Shown here piece by piece: positions 15,478-24,189 of a DNA stretch of 64,000 nt. The stretch lies in contig NZ_BONX01000008.1 of NCBI RefSeq assembly GCF_016862935.1, positions 1-64,000 of the forward strand. Direction: 5' to 3'. The translations under genes and the position numbers were made by a program. Position 1 is the stretch's first letter. Every line of letters starts with the position of its first letter. The DNA comes from Plantactinospora mayteni. Lineage in GTDB: Bacteria > Actinomycetota > Actinomycetes > Mycobacteriales > Micromonosporaceae. The notes under the pieces are model-generated. The model saw only the letters and a list, made by a program, of their open reading frames with translations, was not told the DNA's origin and did no database searches.

Positions 15478-17453
15478 CGGACCGCCTCGACCGCCGACCC
15501 GGCGGACCCGGCCGACTCAGCCGGTCCGGTCGGTCCGGTCGGTTCGGCCGGTCCCGTCGGTTCAGTCGGTTCGGCCGGCTGCGCCGGTTCGGCCGGCTGC
15601 GCCGGTTCGGTCCGGGGCGACGTCGAGGCTGCGAAGACGGCCCGGTAGGCGGGATCCCGCCACAGCTCGCGATGCGGGCCGACGCGCAACCGGCCGCCGT
15701 CCAGCCAGGCGACCAGGTCGGCACCGGCGGCGGTGGCCACCCGGTGGGTCACCACCAGTCGGGTACGCCGGTCCGGGTGCGCGGCGACCGCTGCGGCGAT
15801 CCGGTGCTCGGTCGCGGTGTCCAGGCTGGACGTCGCGTCGTCCAGGATCAGCAGCCGGTGGGCGTGCATAGCCCGGGCCAGCCCGAGCCGCTGCGCCTCG
15901 CCGCCGGACATCGGAGTCGCGTCCAGCCGGCTCTGGTAGCCGTCCGGCAACCGCTCGACGAACTCGTCGATCGCGGCTGCCCGAGCCACCGCGACGAGCC
16001 GCCCGTCGGCGCCCGCCAGCCCGCTGCCGGCCAGTTCCTCACTGGTGGGCTGTCCGGTGTCGGGCGCCTGGTCGGCGCTCGCCCCTTCGGCGTCGGGCCG
16101 CTCGTCGGCGGTCGCCTCTCCGGCGTCCGGCTGACGCCCGGAGCCGAGGTCGGAGCCGAGCGTGATCGCCTCCGCGATCGTGTCGCCGATCAGTACCGGT
16201 CGTTCGAAGCCGTACCCGACCGCGTGCCGCAGGGCGGATCGGCTCAGCCGGGGCAGTGGTATCCCGTCCAGCAGTACCTCGCCGGCGTCGGGGTCCCGGA
16301 GTCGGCCGGCGACTGCGGCCAGGGTCGACTTGCCGGCTCCGGACGGGCCGACGACCGCCATGGTGGCGCTGGGCGGCACCCGTAGGTCGATCCCGTCCAG
16401 CACCGGCCGCCCGTCGTCGCCGTACACCGTCACGTTGGAGAGGACGAGCCGGCCGGTGCCGGCGGGTAGCGGCGCCGTCCCGTACGACCGGGGTGGTTCG
16501 GCCAGTACGGTGGCGACCCGCTGCGTACCGGCCCGGGTCCGGATCAGCCGGTTGAGCGTGGCGACGATGCTGCCGAGGCCGGCGCCGAGCGCGGCGTACT
16601 GCACTGCGGCGAAGAGCTGGCCCGGGGTGAGCCGACCGTCGGCAACCGACCAGCCGCCGACCGCGACGATCGCCAGTTGCAGCAGCGGGGCCACCGCTGC
16701 GGTCCGACCCGAGGCCCGGGCCAGCGTGGTCCAGGTGCGGGTACCGTGCGCGCGCAGCAGCGGCAGCGGTGCCAGTACCCGGTCGATCTCGGCCCGGACG
16801 GTGCCGGCGGCGGCGATGGTACGGGCGCCGTGCAGCGCCTCCGCGAGCCGCCCGGCGATCCGGCCCTGTACCCCGAGATAGCCGGCGGCGGCGGCCGAGG
16901 CGTCGGTGACGAAGGCGCGCAGGCCGGCGGCGAGCAGCAGCAGCCCGGCACCGAACGTGACGGCGAGGCGCCAGTCGAGCAGCAGGAGCGCCAGCACGCT
17001 GCCCAGCGGGGGGAGCGCGGCGGTCACGCCGAGCACGACGGTGCTGCCGGCCTGCCCGGAGTCGGCGGCCTGCCCGACCAGCCGGCCGACCAGGTCACCC
17101 ACCGGATAGCGGGTGGCGCGGCGCGGATCGAGGGCGAGCAGGTGCCCCAGCAGCCGGTGCCGCAGTCGTGCGGTGGTCCGGGCGGTGCCGGCCCCGCCGG
17201 CCAGGTTGCTCAGTGTGTCGGTGGCGACGATCAGCACGACCAGCCCGCAGGCGGCGAGCGGCCACCACCGGTCCGCGTCGCCGAGCGCGGCGTCCACGGC
17301 GAGCCCGAGGACGGCCGGCAACAGCAGTTCGGCCGCCGCGCCGAGCAGCGCGGCGGCGCCGAGGGTGACAGTCCAGCTGCCGCCGTACGTGATCGCCTGC
17401 CGGAACAGCCGGTTCCCGTCCGCCCGGAGCAGTCGGTCCCCGTCGGCGGCCAC
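15474..17453 (-). CDS. ABC exporter half-transporter, degenerate ATP site (RamA/AmfB-like)
   Basis: A 659-aa protein. The six-helix domain occupies residues ~1-300; the ATPase has Walker A GPSGAGKST, signature MSGGEAQRLGLARAM, and Walker B LLILDDATSSLD, where Asp replaces the catalytic Glu. This is the pattern of heterodimeric exporters with one degenerate site. A ~45-residue Asp/Glu/Ala-rich insert lies inside the ATPase before the signature, and the C-terminus is a Pro-Ala-Glu/Gly-Pro-Thr repeat tail. The GTG at 17453 is preferred to the GTG at 17462, which would abut its AGGAGG site. A strong hairpin separates it from the precursor gene. Confidence 0.88.
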   Translation of the reverse strand: MAADGDRLLRADGNRLFRQAITYGGSWTVTLGAAALLGAAAELLLPAVLGLAVDAALGDADRWWPLAACGLVVLIVATDTLSNLAGGAGTARTTARLRHRLLGHLLALDPRRATRYPVGDLVGRLVGQAADSGQAGSTVVLGVTAALPPLGSVLALLLLDWRLAVTFGAGLLLLAAGLRAFVTDASAAAAGYLGVQGRIAGRLAEALHGARTIAAAGTVRAEIDRVLAPLPLLRAHGTRTWTTLARASGRTAAVAPLLQLAIVAVGGWSVADGRLTPGQLFAAVQYAALGAGLGSIVATLNRLIRTRAGTQRVATVLAEPPRSYGTAPLPAGTGRLVLSNVTVYGDDGRPVLDGIDLRVPPSATMAVVGPSGAGKSTLAAVAGRLRDPDAGEVLLDGIPLPRLSRSALRHAVGYGFERPVLIGDTIAEAITLGSDLGSGRQPDAGEATADERPDAEGASADQAPDTGQPTSEELAGSGLAGADGRLVAVARAAAIDEFVERLPDGYQSRLDATPMSGGEAQRLGLARAMHAHRLLILDDATSSLDTATEHRIAAAVAAHPDRRTRLVVTHRVATAAGADLVAWLDGGRLRVGPHRELWRDPAYRAVFAASTSPRTEPAQPAEPAQPAEPTEPTGPAEPTGPTGPAESAGSAGSAVEAVR

Positions 17454-17480
17454 GCCTACCACCCTCCTGTCGAGACGGGT

Positions 17481-17514
17481 TGCCCTGGGTGGGGACGTCT
17501 GCCCACCCAGGGCA
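17481..17514 (-). terminator. Perfect 13-bp hairpin between precursor and transporter genes
   Basis: TGCCCTGGGTGGG, an 8-nt loop, then CCCACCCAGGGCA. It lies 16 bp past the precursor stop and about 28 bp before the transporter start. It has no T-run. The likely role is partial termination or 3'-end protection, giving far more precursor mRNA than transporter mRNA, as is common in lantibiotic operons. Confidence 0.75.
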
Positions 17515-17529
17515 CCGATGCCGACCTGA

Positions 17530-17658
17530 TCAGTTGCAGGTCGTCACGGACAGCGAGCTGTCGCCGCAGAGCAGCAGGCTCGCGCGGCTACCGCCGCCAC
17601 CGCCGCCCCCACCGGTGCGGTCGGCCAGCTCCATCCCCTGAAGGTCCAGAAGCGCCAT
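17530..17658 (-). CDS. amfS: Class III lanthipeptide precursor, SapB/AmfS-like
   Basis: A 42-aa peptide, too short for routine gene calling. The leader is MALLDLQGMELADR, carrying the L-x-D-L-Q motif of class III leaders. Then come Thr and eight consecutive glycines, then the core SRASLLLCGDSSLSVTTCN. From memory of SapB, the core differs from it only by Val for Ile, and SapB has a single Gly where this has eight. Two S-x-x-x-C units (SLLLC and SVTTC) can form the two lanthionine rings. The ribosome site is exceptionally strong (AGGAGGAGGTGA, 7 nt before ATG). It starts 16 bp after the synthetase stop. Role: precursor of a surfactant-like peptide for aerial development. Confidence 0.93.
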   Translation of the reverse strand: MALLDLQGMELADRTGGGGGGGGSRASLLLCGDSSLSVTTCN

Positions 17659-17674
17659 GTGTGTTCACCTCCTC

Positions 17675-20482
17675 CTAGATGTCGGTCCGATGTGCCCCTC
17701 GCGGCAGCGAGGGGAGTCTGGTCGCGCCGGTCAGCGGCGCGAGGAAGGGCAGCGTGACCGGCTCGTCGTGCCGGGCCATGGCGGTGGCGAGCAGTACGCC
17801 CGCGCTCCCGGTGGCCAGGTCCGTCGACAGCCGCAGCAGTTGCTCGCCGGGGAAGGCGAGGAAGCCCTGGTACGGCAGCGCGTGCCAGGCCAGCCGCCCC
17901 ACCTGGCGGTCCAGTTCGGCCCGGTCGTCCTCCCGGTCGACCGTCCGCTGCTCCCTGCTCGGGTGGCTTCCGTCGGCCGTCCGCGCGGCCAGGTAGGCGA
18001 TGATGCCGGCCCGCCCGGCGAAGAGTCCGGACTGCGCGTAGAACGGGGCCCGGGCGGCCCGCCGGAGAGCCTCCGCCGAGTCGGCGAGTTCCGGGTCCGG
18101 CCGGTGCCGGAGGTACTGGTCGAGCACCAGTCCGATGCCGACGCTGCCGTGCGCCAGGTACGGCATGGTCCGCCAGCCCTCGTCCACCTCCAGCGCCCCG
18201 TCCGGGCGCAGTACGCAGCGGCGCAGGTCGTGCCGGAGCGCGTCGCCGGCCCGGTCCAGCAGTTCGGTGTCACCGGTCAGTTCGTAGAGCCGGAGGAACA
18301 TCAGGGCCGGGCCGGTACGCCCCCGGGTCAGTCCCGCGTACGGGTGCTGCCCGCCGCTGATCTGCGCTCCGGCGCCGGTGCTGCCGGCGGAGACGCCTCC
18401 GGCCAGCGCACCGGCGCCGTCGGTCGACCGGTCGGCGACCAGTTCGGCGGCGCGCCAGGCAGCCTGCCGTAACGTCGGTTCACCGGTCCGGCCGGCCAAC
18501 TCGGCGAGGTTGAGCGCAATGCCGGAGAGCCCGCTCACCAGATCCTCGCCGAGTTCTTCCCAGGGCTCTCCGAGGCAGATGTCGAGTACGTCGAGCGCGT
18601 CCTGCCGCCGGCCGAGGTGCTCCAGGGCGTACGCCACGCCGTGCAGCCCGTCGTAGAAGCCGCAGCGGGTACCGGACGCGGGGTGCAGGGCCCGCTTGAC
18701 CAGCCAGTCCTCGTGGTCCGGGTACCGGCCGGCGCCGGTCGCGTGCAGCGCGTGCAGGACACCGGCCGCGCCGTACCCGAGGTTGAGGCCGCCGGTGCGG
18801 AACTGCTCGATGTCGCCGGGAAAGAGCCGGTCGTCGCGCTCCGGTGTCGCGCTGGCGAGGATCGCGCCGACGATCCGGTCCCGCAGCCTCGGCCAGGCCG
18901 ACCGGCCGGCGGCGAAGTCGTCGGCCCCGGGCACCGGCTGACCCGCCCCGGCCCGCGCCGACCCCTCGGGCCAGGCGGCCGAAGCCCCGTCGGGCTGGAC
19001 ACCGGGCTCGGCGCCGGTGCGAGCGGCGGGCGTGTCGGATCGGCCGGCGGGCTGGTTGGCGGGGCGGGTGGCGGTGCCGGTGATCTCGGCGACGGCCGCG
19101 TCCAGGAAGTCGCGCGGCACCGGGAAGTGCGCGGCGACCACGTCGGCGAGGTGCGCGGCCTTGGCCGGGGCGAGCCGGACCACCTGGGTCAGCGGCAGGA
19201 ACAGGGCGAGCCGGAGGCAGGCCAGGGCGTAGCGGTCCACGGCGAGTCCGGTCCGGTCACGCGGGGCGGCGAACGCCTGGTTGCGCAGCGCGGGTCGGCT
19301 CGCCTCGGCGACCGGAGCGGCGACCTCGAAGTCGACCAGGGTGACCCGGTCGTCCGGGCCGACCATGATGTTGAACAGGTGCAGGTCGCCGTAGACGATG
19401 CCGTGCGCCGCGATCGCCTGTACGGTCCGCCGCACCTGCGCGTGGATCCGCAGCGCCCAGTCCGTGTAGTCGGCCAGCTCGGCCGGGGTGGCGTCGGCGT
19501 CGACCAGCGGGTACCGCTCGACGACCAGCTTGTTCAGCGCCCGGCCCTCGACGAACTCCAGGGCGAGGAAGTGGTGGTCGCCGAGGACGAACTCGTCGTG
19601 CACCCGGGTGATTCCCGGTACGTCGGCGAGCCGGCGCAGCATCTCGGCCTCGCGGTGCAGCCTCGTGATCGCGTCCGTGCCGGTGGCGTCCAGCCCGGCG
19701 TACGGGCGGGCCTCCTTCAACACCACCTGGGTGTCGGTACGGGTGACCCGGCCGACGTACAGGCCGCCGCCGTTGGAGAAGTGGATGACCCGTTCGATCC
19801 GGTACGGCAGCTCGGTGGTGGTGGTCGCGTTCCGGGCGGCGAGGTGCGGGCCGAGAAACTCGGGCAGGGCCACCCAGTCCGGTACGTGGAACACCGGGTC
19901 GCGCCGGTCCGGTACCAGGGTGCCGGTGCCGTCCTCGACGGCGGGTACCACCTGGCCGTCGGCGCCGACACAGTAGCGGGCGGCGAAGCCGCCGTACCGG
20001 ACGTAGACCGGGCCGGCGCCGTAGCGCAGGTCACTGAGGATGTACGGTCCGGCCTCGCCGGCCAGCCGCTCGGCGAGTTCCTTGCAGGCCAGTTCGAGTT
20101 CGGCCTCGTCCCGGGGGTAGATGGTGACGAACTTGCCGCTGGAGCCGCGCCGGGCGTACTTGGAGTTGCGCATCAGCAGCATCCGCGGGCCGCGGAGGAA
20201 CTTGAACGACATTCCCCGGGGGACGCAGTAGTCGAAGACGCCGTCCAGGATCCGGTCGGCGTTGTCCAGACAGGCCGACACGTGGATCTTCCAGCCCTGC
20301 TGGGGGAGCTTGCCGTCCTCGGGACCGTAGACCAGCCAGTCGTCGCTCGGCTCGCGCTGCCAGCCGGCCGGCACCGGGCGGTCGGCTGCCGCGAACCCGG
20401 CGGCGGTGGTGGCGGAGGTGGTGCTGAGGGAGTCGTAGAACAGCGGATCGACCGCACAGTAGGCGTCGTATCTTTCGTCCAT
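17675..20482 (-). CDS. amfT: Class III lanthionine synthetase (RamC/AmfT-like)
   Basis: A 935-aa trifunctional enzyme that would phosphorylate Ser residues of the precursor, eliminate phosphate and close the lanthionine rings. The N-terminal part (~1-235) is the lyase-like region of the family. The kinase domain (~240-510) has the catalytic loop GDLHLFN (Asp366, Asn371) and VDFE (Asp384) in place of DFG. The C-terminal LanC-like domain (~590-925) keeps YDGLHGVAYAL and YLAHGSVGIG but lacks the Cys-Cys-His zinc ligands, as expected for class III. A low-complexity Pro/Ala/Gly linker joins kinase and cyclase. The ATG at 20482 follows GAGGAG by 8 nt; it is preferred to the upstream ATG at 20524. 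Confidence 0.93.
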   Translation of the reverse strand: MDERYDAYCAVDPLFYDSLSTTSATTAAGFAAADRPVPAGWQREPSDDWLVYGPEDGKLPQQGWKIHVSACLDNADRILDGVFDYCVPRGMSFKFLRGPRMLLMRNSKYARRGSSGKFVTIYPRDEAELELACKELAERLAGEAGPYILSDLRYGAGPVYVRYGGFAARYCVGADGQVVPAVEDGTGTLVPDRRDPVFHVPDWVALPEFLGPHLAARNATTTTELPYRIERVIHFSNGGGLYVGRVTRTDTQVVLKEARPYAGLDATGTDAITRLHREAEMLRRLADVPGITRVHDEFVLGDHHFLALEFVEGRALNKLVVERYPLVDADATPAELADYTDWALRIHAQVRRTVQAIAAHGIVYGDLHLFNIMVGPDDRVTLVDFEVAAPVAEASRPALRNQAFAAPRDRTGLAVDRYALACLRLALFLPLTQVVRLAPAKAAHLADVVAAHFPVPRDFLDAAVAEITGTATRPANQPAGRSDTPAARTGAEPGVQPDGASAAWPEGSARAGAGQPVPGADDFAAGRSAWPRLRDRIVGAILASATPERDDRLFPGDIEQFRTGGLNLGYGAAGVLHALHATGAGRYPDHEDWLVKRALHPASGTRCGFYDGLHGVAYALEHLGRRQDALDVLDICLGEPWEELGEDLVSGLSGIALNLAELAGRTGEPTLRQAAWRAAELVADRSTDGAGALAGGVSAGSTGAGAQISGGQHPYAGLTRGRTGPALMFLRLYELTGDTELLDRAGDALRHDLRRCVLRPDGALEVDEGWRTMPYLAHGSVGIGLVLDQYLRHRPDPELADSAEALRRAARAPFYAQSGLFAGRAGIIAYLAARTADGSHPSREQRTVDREDDRAELDRQVGRLAWHALPYQGFLAFPGEQLLRLSTDLATGSAGVLLATAMARHDEPVTLPFLAPLTGATRLPSLPRGAHRTDI

Positions 20483-20910
20483 CGTCGCGGCTCCTCGGGT
20501 GGTCCCTGGGCGACCGTGCTTCATCGACGCATCCGAGTCTCCTGGTCGGATCCGAGGTGTTACTAGTGTGTTAAGTCATCCCTCAGGGTGCGTCGCGCAC
20601 GGGTACCTATGACAAATGTCAGGGCCCACAGGCAAGCGAGGATCATCTATATCGCTATATCCGGATACACGAATCAGTGCTGGTGGGGTCGGCGGCAGCG
20701 GATCGGCGCCCGTCGGGTGCACAGTGCACGCCCGACCGGCAAGCCGGTACGCCTGGCAGAGCGCGGTCGCGGGGCGCCGACGGCGAGGTCAGCGCCGTCC
20801 CTCCGGTTGCCGGTGGATTTCGAGTAGATCTATTTACGTCGTCAGGCTGTCATGACATTCTGCCAAAGGTGAGGTCGTTGGAGATCGATCGTTGGCGAAG
20901 GGAGGCAGAC
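20483..20910. other. Divergent control region, lanthipeptide and sugar operons
   Basis: 428 bp with no credible gene. It contains the TGACA/TGTCA palindrome at 20610-20621, an AT-rich run at 20645-20675 (ATCTATATCGCTATATCC) that could be a promoter in either direction, and TATTTACG near 20830 before the sugar operon. Confidence 0.5.
20610..20621. promoter_or_regulatory. Palindrome TGACAAATGTCA upstream of the synthetase gene
   Basis: Five-bp arms TGACA and TGTCA around AA, about 128 bp before the lanthionine synthetase start. The motif resembles the ATGACA...TGTCAT-type sites bound by NarL/DesR-group regulators. Two such regulators are encoded 8 kb away, making this a candidate activator site for the operon. 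Confidence 0.4.
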
Positions 20911-22344
20911 ATGCCAGATCGGCGCAGACGTCGACGGGGGCGTACGACCGGACCGGCGGGCAGCCGCGCGATGGGCGCGCTCGTCACGGTGGCGGCGGTG
21001 GTGCTGGCGGCCACTGCCTGCGGAGACTCCTCGGAGCCCGCCGGCAGGGACGCGAAGGACATCACGCTGACCATCACCGACAACGCGATCGCCGGAGGCA
21101 AGAACTCCCGCAGTGCCGAGTGGATCCAGAACTGGGTGATCCCGAGGTTCGTCGAGGCGCAGAAGGCCAAGGGCGTGACCGCGAAGGTGACCTTCGTGCC
21201 GAGCGGGGTCGACGACGAGCAGTACAAGACCAAGCTCGCCCTGGACCTGCGGGCCCGGTCCGGCGGCGACGTGATCTCGATCGACGGCATCTGGGTCGGC
21301 GAGTTCGCCCAGGCCGGATACCTCAAGCCACTGTCCGAGGTGGCCGGGGCGGAGACCGACTCCTGGGAGGGCTGGGCACAGATCCCGGAGGCGGTGCAGG
21401 GGCTCGGCCGCTTCGAGGAGAAGCGGTACGCCATCCCGATCGGCACCGACGGCCGGATCCTCTACTACAACAAGAAGCTCTTCGGCCAGGCCGGCCTGCC
21501 CACCGACTGGCAGCCGCGGAGCTGGCAGGAGATCCTCGACGCGGGCGCCAAGCTGAAGGCGCTGCCCGGGGTGACCCCGATCCAGGTCAACGGCGGCACC
21601 GCGATGGGCGAGGCGACCAGCATGCAGGGCGCGCTGCCGCTGCTGGCCGGCGCCGGCGGCGAGGTCTACGCGAACGGCAAGTGGAGCGGCGCCACCGGGC
21701 CGGTCCGGGACATGCTCGACTTCTACGCCCGGGTCTACCCGGCCGGGCTCGGCGACCCGCTGCTGCAACAGGAGGCGAAGGGGCGGGACAAGTCGTTCCA
21801 GCGTTTCGCCGAGGGCAAGATCGGTATCCTCGCCGAGGGCGACTACTTCTGGCGCAGCGTGGTCGAGCCGAAGGCCGGCATCGCCAAGATGGCCGACCGG
21901 GACGCCACCGTCGGCTACGCGCTGATCCCGGCGAAGAACCCCGGAGCCGGCATCCGGGGGCAGGACTTCGTGAGCATGTCCGGCGGCAGCGTGCGTACGC
22001 TCAACCCGCACTCGAAGTACCCGACCCAGGCGTTCGAGCTGCTCAGCTTCATGCACTCGGCGGAGGCGGTGAAGGCGGAGCTGGGTGACGTACCCCGGAT
22101 CACCGCCCGGACCGACGTCAACAACGAGGTGCTGGCCGGCGACCCGATGCTGAAGTTCGTGGCCGAGAAGGTCCTGCCGATCACCGCCGCCCGACCGCCG
22201 CTGGCGGTCTATCCACAGGTGTCGGTGGCGATCCAGGAGGCCACCGCGGCGGTGGTCGGCGGCAAGTCGCCGGACGCGGTGGCGACGGACTACCAGAAGA
22301 AGCTGGCGGGGCTGGTCGGTGGCGCGGACCACGTCACCTCCTGA
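20911..22344 (+). CDS. Sugar ABC transporter substrate-binding lipoprotein
   Basis: A 477-aa family 1 extracellular solute-binding protein. The signal peptide ends in a lipobox (VVLAATAC), so the mature protein is lipid-anchored outside the membrane. The body has the typical WIQNWVIPRFVEAQKAKGV, GVDDEQYKTKLALDL and IPIGTDGRILYYNKKLFGQAGL segments. The ATG at 20911 follows GGGAGG. First gene of a plus-strand operon running to the GH38 enzyme; the ligand is probably a sugar or glycan fragment related to that enzyme. Confidence 0.9.
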   Translation: MPDRRRRRRGRTTGPAGSRAMGALVTVAAVVLAATACGDSSEPAGRDAKDITLTITDNAIAGGKNSRSAEWIQNWVIPRFVEAQKAKGVTAKVTFVPSGVDDEQYKTKLALDLRARSGGDVISIDGIWVGEFAQAGYLKPLSEVAGAETDSWEGWAQIPEAVQGLGRFEEKRYAIPIGTDGRILYYNKKLFGQAGLPTDWQPRSWQEILDAGAKLKALPGVTPIQVNGGTAMGEATSMQGALPLLAGAGGEVYANGKWSGATGPVRDMLDFYARVYPAGLGDPLLQQEAKGRDKSFQRFAEGKIGILAEGDYFWRSVVEPKAGIAKMADRDATVGYALIPAKNPGAGIRGQDFVSMSGGSVRTLNPHSKYPTQAFELLSFMHSAEAVKAELGDVPRITARTDVNNEVLAGDPMLKFVAEKVLPITAARPPLAVYPQVSVAIQEATAAVVGGKSPDAVATDYQKKLAGLVGGADHVTS

Positions 22345-23293
22345 CCCGACGACCGCCGGTGCCGGCGGGTCCGCGACCGGCCGGGACGACCCGGGTACGC
22401 CGCTGGCCCGCCGTGCCGACGCCGCCGGGCTCGGCCGGGCCCGGGCGGGCGGGTTCGTACTGCCCGGCCTGGTGCTGATCGTCCTCTTCCTGGTGGTACC
22501 GGCCCTCTGGACCATCTACCTCGGCGTCACGAACTACCGGCTGACCGGGCTGGCCGCGGCCGACCCGCAGGTCGTCGGGCTGGACAACTACACCGCCGCG
22601 CTCGGCGACGAGCGGTTCCGCAGTTCGCTCTGGCTCACCCTCCAGTTCGTCCTCGGCTCGGCGGTCATCGGCCAGGCCGGACTGGGTTTCGCGATCGCCT
22701 GGTCGCTGCGCGACCGGCACGGCCCGGTACGCCGGGTGGTGGAGGCACTGGTCCTGCTGGCCTGGATCCTGCCGAGTTCGGTGGTGGCGTTCCTCTGGAT
22801 CGCCCTGCTGGACCGGGACGCCGGCACCCTCAACGCGCTGCTCGGCACGCCCGGGATGGCCTGGCTGCTCGACCACCCGATGCTCTCGGTGATCCTCTTC
22901 AACACCTGGCGCGGCACCGCGTTCTCGATGATGCTCTACGGCGCCGCGTTGCAGAACGTGCCGCCGTCGCACCTGGAGACCGCCCGGCTGGCCGGGGCCT
23001 CCACCTGGCAGCAACTGCGGGACGTGGTCTTCCCGCGCATCCGTGGGCACGTGCTGACCAACCTGCTGCTGATCAGCCTCTGGACCTTCAACGACTTCAC
23101 CCCGTTCCTGATCACGGCGGGTGGCCCGGAGCAGCGCTCCGAGATCCTCCCGGTCTACGTCTTCAAGATCGCCCTCTCCGGCGGGGAACTCGGGTTCGGC
23201 GCCGCGATCTCCTTCCTGATGCTGCTGATCAACCTGGTCATCGCCCTGGTCTACCTGCGCACCCTCGGCCAGCGGCGGGAGGCCCGGCGATGA
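22319..23293 (+). CDS. Sugar ABC transporter permease (MalF-type)
   Basis: A 324-aa inner-membrane protein with about six spanning helices after a ~45-residue Gly/Asp-rich cytoplasmic N-terminus. The EAA-type loop that contacts the ATPase is NVPPSHLETARLAGASTWQQLRDVVFPRI. It overlaps the binding-protein gene by 26 bp and the next permease by 4 bp (ATGA), so all are translationally linked. The GTG at 22319 is the only start giving a complete first helix with room for the N-terminus. Confidence 0.9.
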   Translation: MARTTSPPDPTTAGAGGSATGRDDPGTPLARRADAAGLGRARAGGFVLPGLVLIVLFLVVPALWTIYLGVTNYRLTGLAAADPQVVGLDNYTAALGDERFRSSLWLTLQFVLGSAVIGQAGLGFAIAWSLRDRHGPVRRVVEALVLLAWILPSSVVAFLWIALLDRDAGTLNALLGTPGMAWLLDHPMLSVILFNTWRGTAFSMMLYGAALQNVPPSHLETARLAGASTWQQLRDVVFPRIRGHVLTNLLLISLWTFNDFTPFLITAGGPEQRSEILPVYVFKIALSGGELGFGAAISFLMLLINLVIALVYLRTLGQRREARR

Positions 23294-24189
23294 CGGCCGG
23301 CCCGAGGACGACCGCCGGTCCGGCGACGTCGGCTGATCCGGTACCGACCGCCGGTCCGGGGGCGGCCCTCGGCTGGCGGGGTGCGGTGGTGCAGATCGGC
23401 CGGTACACCTTCGTCTCGGTGGTGCTCGGCTTCTTCGCGCTGCCACTGCTCTGGCTCGCCACCGCACCCTTCGACCGGACGCCGACGATCACCACCTCGC
23501 TGCCCGAGTTCACCCTGGACAACTTCCGGGCCCTGCTGGACAACCCGTACGCGCTCCGGTCGCTGTGGAACTCGATCCTGCTCTCCGGCGGTACGGCGGT
23601 CCTGGTGGTGACGTTCGCCGCCCTCGCCGCGTACGCGCTCAGCCGGGTACGGGTGCCGGGGCGGGACGCGCTGCTCTACGGCCTGCTGCTGCTCTCCTCG
23701 ATCGTCACCGGTACCGCCACCATGGTGCCGCTCTACGAGTTGGCCTTCCGGCTCAACCTGATCGACTCCCGGCTGGGCGTGATCCTGATCCTCAGCGGTG
23801 GGCTGCTGCCGGCGGCGATCTTCATCCTGAAGGACTTCATGGACAGCACGCCGACCTCGTACGAGGAGTCCGCCCGGGTCTTCGGGGCCAGCCCTGTGCA
23901 GATCGTCTGGCAGATCGTCCTGCCGATGGTCCGGCCCGGGCTGGCCACCGTGGCGGTCTGGGCGGTGGCGAACGTCTGGGGCAACTTCCTGGTGCCGTTC
24001 CTGCTGCTGCGCAACCCGGAGAAGGCCCCGGCGGCGGTGATCATGTACACCCTCTACACCGAGGGCGGCCAGGCCAACCTGGCACTGCTCTCCACCTTCT
24101 CCCTGCTCTACTCGCTGCCGGTGGTGCTCATGTTCGTCTTCGTCAGCAGCCGCTACGGCTTCCGGTTCCACGGAGGGATCAAGCGCTGA
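23290..24189 (+). CDS. Sugar ABC transporter permease (MalG-type)
   Basis: A 299-aa permease with about six membrane helices and the EAA loop YEESARVFGASPVQIVWQIVLPMVRPGL. It is the partner of the MalF-type protein. Its first codons overlap the upstream gene (ATGA), and its stop overlaps the start of the ATPase gene. Confidence 0.9.
   Translation: MTAGPRTTAGPATSADPVPTAGPGAALGWRGAVVQIGRYTFVSVVLGFFALPLLWLATAPFDRTPTITTSLPEFTLDNFRALLDNPYALRSLWNSILLSGGTAVLVVTFAALAAYALSRVRVPGRDALLYGLLLLSSIVTGTATMVPLYELAFRLNLIDSRLGVILILSGGLLPAAIFILKDFMDSTPTSYEESARVFGASPVQIVWQIVLPMVRPGLATVAVWAVANVWGNFLVPFLLLRNPEKAPAAVIMYTLYTEGGQANLALLSTFSLLYSLPVVLMFVFVSSRYGFRFHGGIKR

Noticed and set aside
20848..20857. Palindrome TGTCATGACA before the sugar operon as an operator
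   Set aside because: Perfect but only 10 bp and alone; such a short site is expected by chance in this much DNA, so it is not listed as a feature.
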